Source: Monarcha castaneiventris obscurior (Eukaryota > Chordata > Aves > Passeriformes > Monarchidae). From it: 64,000 nucleotides of DNA. A program made the position numbers and the translations under genes. Location: contig JAMPIT010000258.1 in NCBI GenBank assembly GCA_026261815.1, forward strand, positions 7,679,501-7,743,500, read 5' to 3'. Under the pieces are notes generated by a model. That model had not been told where the DNA came from. It searched no databases and saw only the letters and a list, made by a program, of their open reading frames with translations. Positions 11,701 to 20,700 of the stretch are shown here, in pieces (within the stretch, counting starts at the first letter, position 1; each line of letters starts with the position of its first letter).

Positions 11701-14700
11701 TGGGCCCCTGAGCACTGCTTTTTCCATCCCGCTGTCTGCTACCTGCAGTGAGATTTCTACATGCTTAGGGTGGGTAAAGGCAGTCTGATCCCCCTGCACA
11801 GCCTGGCTCAAGCCCAGCTCCACTGGGGTGTTTCTCACCATCAGGCATGAGTTCAATCACCAGTTTGGGGTAGGCAATGTTGGAACAACCCACAGCAGCT
11901 CCACAGACCCTCTTGCAGATGTCTGGGTCCACGCAGCCCACTTCATCTGTGGAACACAGGAGAACAACAAGGAGTCAGTGCAAACCCCACTGAGCCATAG
12001 GTTGTTTAGATCAAGGGAACAAATCCTGATGCCTTGTGCAGTTTCGTATAAATTCAGAGGTGGAATACAGCTACAATAAGTGGAGCTGAAAAACATTTTA
12101 TATCATATAATAGAGGTGAAACTTTGAGATGACATTTTGAAATTCTGTTCAGGGTACAGCTAAAACTCTCCTGGGTGTTGCATAACTGTAATCCTCGATG
12201 ATTTGTCACTTATGGGAACTGGACTGTTTCCATGAACCTGTCAGCTGGGTTCCCAGGGATGCTGAAGGCTCAGTTATTCGTATTTAGGAAATCTGGGAGA
12301 TAGGCTCTTTCCTTTGGGAGTGGTCCTTCTAACCAAGGTATCCTTCCTGGGAAGGGGAAGGCTCTGGGGACACCAGCAATGAGAGCTCCTTGGGATATAA
12401 GGGAGGCTCATTTAGCCTAATCCACCAGGACCTGAATGAATCTGTGTGGTAGATTGCTAAAACTCCCCAAAATACCTAATGGATGTAATCCATAAGATCT
12501 GAAGGACAACTTCAGTGCTCCATGAATTTAATTTCACTGACTCCCTCCAGAGAGACAGATGGATGCAATGTCCACAGCATGGAGCTATATGCCCCCAATG
12601 GCAAAGTATGCCCCTTATGGCTACTCCCAGTGGCGTTTGCCACTGTGGGAGAACTGGAGATGGAGGGAGGGCTTGGGGACACCATGGTGCATCAGGAATC
12701 TCTGTGAACATGCCTGCAGGACAGCAGTTTCTAAGATGTAAAGATGCTGGCAGACCTGTGTGGGATTAGTGGTCACAGCAGGTATGGAGCCCCACATCAA
12801 GGAAGATGGGAGGGCTTACCTGGGTAAAGAGCTCTGCTGATCATTCCTGGCATGACAATGAAAAACATAGGGAAGATTTTCAGGTATCCTCCCAGCACTG
12901 ATCCACCTTTGGCATGGGAGAGGTTCTTGGCAGAGAGAGATCTCTGGACTATCACCTGCAATCAGTGCAGAAAGGGAGCAGAGAATGAAACAGAAGCACA
13001 GCAGAGAGAGCAGGGTCCATCCTCTGTCTGTCTCTCCTTCTCATGGATGACTTTCATCGCGCAGGATCCCAGGGTGTTTTGCATGCCAAGGACAGCTTTC
13101 CCACCTCGCTGACTGCAGCCTGCTGCCACTGCTCAGAGCTCAGTCCACAGGCTACAGGAGAGGGCAGTGTGGAAATTTCCTTTGCAGGAATAATTTCACC
13201 CTTGACTGAAATGAAGCCACCTTGAGGGCTGGAGACAGCAGCTGTATGGCAGCAAGAGACACAAAATGAAGCACACTCTGGGTGTTTTGCTAAAAGCTCA
13301 GTGGTGGGGTTTCATAATTATCCCATCTGAAAGAACAGGAGCACCACATCTTGAGATACACACGCAGCTTTCCTTGTTCGTGGCTTGGAAAGGAATAAGG
13401 GACATGAGACATCTGGGAATAGGAATGGAGGAATATTGTCTGGAGGTCCGCTCAAGGTCACAGCAGAGCCAGCTCCAGATTCACATTTTTATATCCTTGT
13501 CATGCTAACTGCATGAGGACTCCCAGTACTCACCAGCCCACAGTGGGATAAAGATGGATGAAAATAACCTGTTCTCACTGCACTAAGAAGTGCATAAAAT
13601 TAGCAGCTTGCTGAGAAGGTGGAAGGCGTGAGACATTCTGGTCTAGACCAGTAAAAAAGGTAGCAACTCCTGCACACTGAGGCACAGTGATTTTTCAGCT
13701 CACAAATCCACAGACTGAAGAGTGGGCTGAAAATAACACTGTGGTGGTTTGTCTGCTGAGAGAAAGATTTTATTTACCTGGTCAGTGCACCAGCACCAAA
13801 GAGCCAGCACAGAGAGACCAAATATAAGGCCAGGCCAGGGAATGTCTCCTGTGATGGGATCCCTGAACAAATGGAAGGCATCTGCACGTGGGAGGTGACA
13901 GGTCGTGTTTGGGACCGTGATCTTTGGTATTGCTGTGCTGTATTTCTCCTGAAGTCCTTCATACCAGCCAACTTTTTCAAATCCTGTAAAGAAAATGCCA
14001 GTGATTTAAGGGCTGGTGCATCCTGCAAAGTTATTCTTATCTGAGTCTCATGACTACTTTTCTTTTATGTTCCTCTTATCTCCTTTACTTTTCATTCCAC
14101 CCTTGCTTTTTGCAGTCAAGGTTTCTACAGAAGTCAGCTGGATTTTGCCCAGAGTCCTTGTGGTTTAAACAACACATTCTGGAAGAGGTTCAATGCAGGA
14201 AAATCTCCATGATCCTTATCCCTGCAACATCATCATCTAGTCTTTACTTATACACCCTCCAAGTGCACGAAGGTACAACATGAAAAAAGAGACACCTGGT
14301 TTAGATATTTCTGTTTGCCAAGAAGGCTCGAAACAAAGACTGATGATGTTCATTTCCTTGTTGGTCTTAATTTTTTTATAACTCTTGGTTACGCCCACAT
14401 GAACCCACAAATCAACAGCAAAAGTCAGCAGTATTGCCCTGAACTGACATGGGCTTAATGAGAGCTGAATTTGGCTCTGAGAATGCAATGTTCCAAAGCT
14501 CTTTGGCCACTCCAGTGAGGTGAAGTTATCCAGAGCCTCACCTCCATCCTGTTAGTGCAAAGGATGAAGCAAGTATGATGGCTTGGAGAATGAGACTTGT
14601 GCTGGCACCACTTCTGTGAGTGGTTAAAACTCATTTCTGCTCCGCACATGAAAGAGTGAGGCACCTTGCTAAGGTCTAGTGGCCTTGGGACCACTAAACT

Positions 14701-17700
14701 GCTGTGGGGTGCCACTGCAGGTTCCCCTTACCTATGAACATGAGGACCAAAGCTCCCAGCACCATGATCAGGGTCTGCAGCGCGTCCGTGTAAATCACAG
14801 CAGTCAAGCCCCCTGCCAGGAGAAGCAGAGACAGCAGTCAGTGTGTCACCATGCACAGGGAAACAGGCACCTCACCTGGAAAAAAGCTTTCTGTAGCCCC
14901 AGCCCTGTGGTTTCAGGACAGACCCACTGGGAGAAGCTGGCACTGAGCTGGTCCCTTGGAGCCCTCAGCTGTCACAAGCCCTCCCATGAGGAATGGCATG
15001 AAGGGTTTTCCATGTTCATGGGAGGACTTGGAGGCAGTTCAGCATCTTTACAGCTAAAGTTGCTAATTTTGCAGAAAGGGAACAAAATAGCAAATATGGG
15101 CAGTGGTAACACCCTGCACAGAGGAAGCCAAGAGCCTTGTGTTAAACAATCCTCTAAAATAATGATGTTTCCCCCTCTACCACTTTCCCTTGGGCCAAGA
15201 AGGGAGAGAGGGAGAGTCAAAGGTCTCCAACAGCTGGGAGTGACTGGGCAGGTACTACCAGCAACTGGGGCAATCTCTCCCTCAAACCAGGACCTGAATA
15301 CTCTTTCCCCCCTGTAGGAAATGGGAAACTTATATCCTAGGCTCCAGTTTATAATGTGTCCTTTAAAATCAGCTATTTACCAGCTATGGTGTAGACAGCA
15401 GTCACTGCTAGCAAGACCACAGTGGACAAGTAGAGGTTCCAGCCCAAAGAGATTTGGATGAACAATGCTCCAGAAAAAATGTCTGTCTGGAATAAAAAAA
15501 AAACAAGGGCAGTCTGGCATTAGTTGTGCTTCGTGCAAGTGAAATCTAATAAAGCAGCCTGCAGCCCTCTGCAGCTGAAAGCATTGACAGGGGAGGACAC
15601 CACGAAGGTGAACTGGAAGGGGAGGAGAAGAGCTGTTGGGGCTGTTGGCTCTGAACCTTGTTCTGCTGTAAGGAAAAACTTTCCTCCAGGTCAGAGCTTT
15701 CAGAGTCTGGGAGAGCAGGAGGGTGAAAATTAAGGTGCTACACCAAGGGACCAAAAAGTCACCAAAATAAAGTCCATCTTCATGTCATAGAATCCTCCCT
15801 GGCACAGAGAAGCACTGGTGGAAACTGTCACTCCTTTTGGTGACTCTGAAGATATCCCTGGGTAGCAGAGCCCATGTATCCACAGGCAGACACAGGAGGG
15901 AAAGAGGGGGAGATAGCAGAGCCCTTGTTCTTCCCAGGGCTGCATCTTCATGGCCTCGTGGTCCAGAGACACTCCCTCTTGAAAGACTCCTAAAGAGTCA
16001 CTGATGTCGTGTACCATGATTTGTTTATCTGAGAAGGTCAACAGGTGGCTTTTCTGTTCCTGCAGTTCAGCATTTTAGAGTTAATCCAGAAAAACAGGTT
16101 ATACCTGCTGAGGACCTCACTGGAAATACAGAAACCCCCATCAGCTGTGTTTTGTTTGGACCTTCTGGCAGAGAGAGTGACACCAGAAACTTGGCATTAC
16201 ACAGATAACATCATTCAAAACTGCAGAAGGTGATATGGGAGGTATTTAGGTTGGGAAAGCAGGTAGAAGGACACCTGCAAATCTGGTATGGAGTGAGATA
16301 CAGGTGAAGACCTTTGCCAAAGGAGACAGAAGGGATGGGACAAGAATTCTGTTGGCAGTGTCTGAAATGAGCACCTTAAAAGCAAGGAGCCAGTGCGACC
16401 CCTGACCTCTGCAAGCCTGAGACACAACAGGCACAGCCAGAACACCACAGGAATCACTGCCCCTTCTGGGGTTTGGCTCCCCAGCAGGAAACACCACCAC
16501 CTCTGCAGCCGTGCAGGATCAGTCCTCTGACAACACTGTTTATTGAGATCTCTGTTTTCTTTGCAAGCCGAGAAGACTCTGCAGTGCCCTGGTTGTTAAC
16601 CTGTGTTTGGGCAGAAAGCACAGGGAGAAAAATCCTTCTTGTAACCAAGTGCCTGCTGTCCAGCCAGCCGCTAAATGAGCTCTCCACAAACAATAGCTCT
16701 GCTTAATAGAAAGCACCTGTCATGGCCATAAACTCCCCCAGCCACATCCGTCAGCCACGCGTGAATTGGCTGCACAGAGGAGAAACCACTGAGATGAAAC
16801 AGCAGTGACGAGGGCCAGGGTCCTGCTCTGAAAAGCACTGGCAAATACTGCTCTGCTGAAGGTCACTCTGAAAGACAGCTCTGTTTCATACCTTGGCTGT
16901 GTGGCTGTGCTCACTGCGGGCTGCTGCAGGAGACAGTTGCCATTTATCCCTCACAGGTAAAGAAGTTTCGAGCGCCTCTTTGCCAGACCTCACTCACTCT
17001 GCCACCAGGGGCAATGCTCTGATCCCGCAGAGCCAAGCTGGAGGCAGTGGCTGGCAGCAGTGGGTGACATGACCAAGAGCTGCCCATTAGAGGAGGAAAT
17101 CTATCCCACACTCCCAGCCTGGAACTCCTCTTAATGTCCCTCCCAGGACCTGAGACATAATAAGCCTAGGAGAAGGACCTTGAAGCCACTTGAGTGTCTT
17201 ATCTCCAGTCAGTGTCTCCCAAGGCAATTTGACATCTGAATACTTCAGCAGCATCTAGTGAAAACTGGCTTGTACTGACCTTGGGATAATCAGCTGGAGA
17301 CAAAGGACTGACATCTTCAGTCCCTGTAATGGACTCTCAAATGCACTCCTCTCCCTCCAAGGGCACAGGTAGTTCTTAGTAAATATCTGAGCGTAACTTC
17401 TGTTTCTTTCTGAGTGGCATTTAAAAGAGGGAAATACCCAGCAGGCTACACTGGTTTTTGGTTACCAGCAGGGTCCAATGCTACAAGAAATCCAGAAAAG
17501 ATGCTGAGTTTTGTCTTAAGCCAGAACTTACCTCCCTTTTACTGTACCCTTTTTGTGTAACATAAGTGAGAGAAAGAGAGAGGAACAACCATAAAATACC
17601 TAATACCTAATGCTGAAATCTCAGCTACAAGAACAGCAGATTCACAATAATTTAAGAGAATTTCATCCCTACAAGATGCAGCCAGTCAAATATTCAGATG

Positions 17701-20700
17701 GGGTAATGCTGCCCTTCCTCTGTCTCTGTTGCCTAAAGTTTGATGCAATAGAAGAGGAAAAGCAGGCAGACAGCCCATGGTACTTACACTGTTTAGCAAT
17801 TAGCTGCACATCCCTGTAAAGTTCTCACTGTGCACTGCTGTTTAATGAGGGCTCTGTCTCTCTCTTAGGAAAGGTCTCCATGATCAATACGGAGGCAGGA
17901 GCAGCACACTAACACGCTGCTACTGTTCCTGGGAGCTGAGCTGGTCCTTTCAAGGACATCTGAGTTCTCTCTGAGCAGCCCTGCCTTGTACCAGGATGCC
18001 CTACCCCTGCCCTAGCCACAAGGGTTGTGTTCAGTCGGATACATACGGATATCTTGGTGAATATATAGAGAATCAGGGACAGCACGGACATGTAGATTTG
18101 TATCCTCTGCCCTCCAAACCTCTTCTGCAGGTACTCGGGCATGGTGACTACTCCTGCTGCGATGTAAACAGGCACAAAGATCCAGCCCAGAGCCAGCAGT
18201 GCCCAGGTGGCCTGTTAAAGAGACAGAGAATAAAGGCACAGGATTAAACAGCTTTTTCCCCTGTTCTCTCAATGGCCATCCTAAGAAAGCAGAAAGGTAC
18301 AGTGCCATGGAATGTGTTTGAGAAGCAGACTGACTTTTTCTCCCTGCTCAGAAGATGAGCCAGCAGCTGGTGGAATTATTACAATTCAATTAGAATCTTT
18401 TGAAGTTCTCCTGCTGAGCCCTGTGTTTCTCTGTGGTGGGTGTCACATCCTCTTCCATCCCCTGGTCTTTTGAGCAAGGTGGTGTATTCTGTTGCTCCAG
18501 TTCTCTGAAAGATGGTGGTGTGTTTGGTGGCCTCTGAAACCACTGATGCTGTGGCAGTGAAGAGTTAAGGGATTCCGAGCAGGATGGGAGCATCTGTTTG
18601 TTGCTTGATTAGCAAGTGATGAGGCTGAGGCAGCAGACTGTCCCTGCGGAGCATAAAAATAAGCAACAGCAAGACTCTGCTGGGATGTTCTCCTTGCAGG
18701 CTGGCGCAGATGTGCTCCTGTCACTGGTAGATAAAGAGGCACTTCAGGTGCTTTGCCACAGGTGAAGAGTCTTTTGGAAAGTGCAAAGGCATTTCCCATC
18801 ATGTATTTTTTCTGCAATTCCCAGCAAAAGCCCAAACGGGAGAACTTAAAGGTACATGAAAGTCATTGGATTATTGAACCTCACCTCCTGGTTGTCCCAG
18901 GCCATTATCTTTCATCCTTACATTTATTTTGATCAGTTATTCAGTTTTTCAGAAAAGAAACTGATTCCTGTGAGCAGAGATTGTGACTGATTGAGGAGAG
19001 CAGCCATGGCTCCTGCAGTGGCAGAAACTGGCTGAGGTGAAAGATGCTCATATGATCCCTCCAGCTGAGCTATGTCTCATGGCAAAGGGAGAGAGTAATG
19101 GCATATCTAAGTTCTCTTTCCAATCTGAAATAAATTAATCTGAACTCATGAAGTTGGATTTGCCCTGAAACACAATCTTGTCTTCGTGAGCTTCTAAAGT
19201 GACTTGAATAGATTTCCTTAAAGTACAGCAATATTGTTATGTCCTACATGCACTGCACTAGGCTGAACACACTCTCTGTTTTCTTCTCCAAGGATTTAAA
19301 GGTGACCTTAATGGTGTAGAAAAAAATCAGTGCAGTGAACACATACCCCAGGAAAGAGCTTTTGGTGGGCCCTGCCTATGCTTGGCAAGCACCCGGCACT
19401 ATTAACACTCTCTGCTGAGGTAGGCAAGAGATTCAGAGTTGGGTGCCTGATGCTTCTTGTGGGGCTGGCACTGATCTCACTCCTCATCAGCTGAGAAATT
19501 TCATTAGCATCACACACCAAGGGCCTGCTTTTCATGCTCCGTGTGGTGTCAGTGGCAATTTTCCAGGCCCCTTCAACAGGGCAGAATGTGACCTGCCTTC
19601 ACATCCAGATGTTCACCCCAGAGATGCCACATTTTGGCAGCTGCCAGCTGAAGAGAGTGGTGCTGATTCTCATGGATTTACACTGAATATAGGAGCACAT
19701 GCTGCTTCTTTTTGCCTTTTTTAAAGTCCCTGTACCCAGAATCCTGTGATTATCCAAGCACGTTTCCAGCATTATCTTCTTTTTTAATCTTCATGAGTGC
19801 AGATTAAAGCTTAAAAATAAGGCCATGTACCACTGAGAAGGTCAAAGAGCTAATAATTCTAGTGAATTCCACTTAAACTAAAATAAAGATCTCATGTTTC
19901 CAAGGCTGTCAGAATGTCTGGAGGCTTCTCTCTTGAGAGTTGAGCACTTGTTGCTGCTGATACTGTTAAACACCTGATTTTGGAGAGAAACCCCAGTCCC
20001 TTTGTAAACAGTGACATCTTAGTTGACAACAGAAGTGACTCTTACGTTCCACTCAAAGCCCCCAACAGCAAGGCCCCCAGCTGCTCCAGTGCCTGCCAGG
20101 CCGATGAACAAACCACTGCCCACGTTGCTCGACATCAGGGATGCTCCAATCTGAAACACAGGGCACGGGGAAAAAACTGAGAAAGTCACTTTGAGCAACT
20201 CCTGCATCAGTCCAAGGGTTTTCCCCAGGAACTCTCTTTCCCCAGGATCTCATCTCCTCGTAGTCAGGCAGCTGGGTGCTAACAGAGAGTTGAGTTTTCC
20301 TTTGCCTCTCAAAAACCCCTACGTTTTTATACCTTAAAGCACGTTCCTGCTCCCTTCCACTGCCCCCACTCCAGTGCAAAGCTTAATCTCAGAATCAGGG
20401 CTCACTTTGACAGTGGTTCTCCTGAGAAGCACACCTTTTATGGAGGCACAGCAGAGGGAGGGGAGCCTGGAGACACCACAGATTCCTCAGTGTCCATGAA
20501 GCGTGACGGATTTCTCCATTCCCTTGTTAATCCATCAGCAAGGTGCCATCTCTGGCCCTGCTGACCCTTGCTGTACCTCCCCATGTCTTGTTGACAGCCT
20601 CTTTGGAGTCTTGCTCTGAACACGTGTGGTGCTGGCTCACACAGCCACGGTGACAGGAGGGCTCTCTTGGAGCTCCTGCTGAGGGAGGAGATCCCTGAAC

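Noticed and set aside
17000..17016. CTCF-like CCACCAGGGGCAA
   Set aside because: One G short of the consensus core, so the spacing is wrong.
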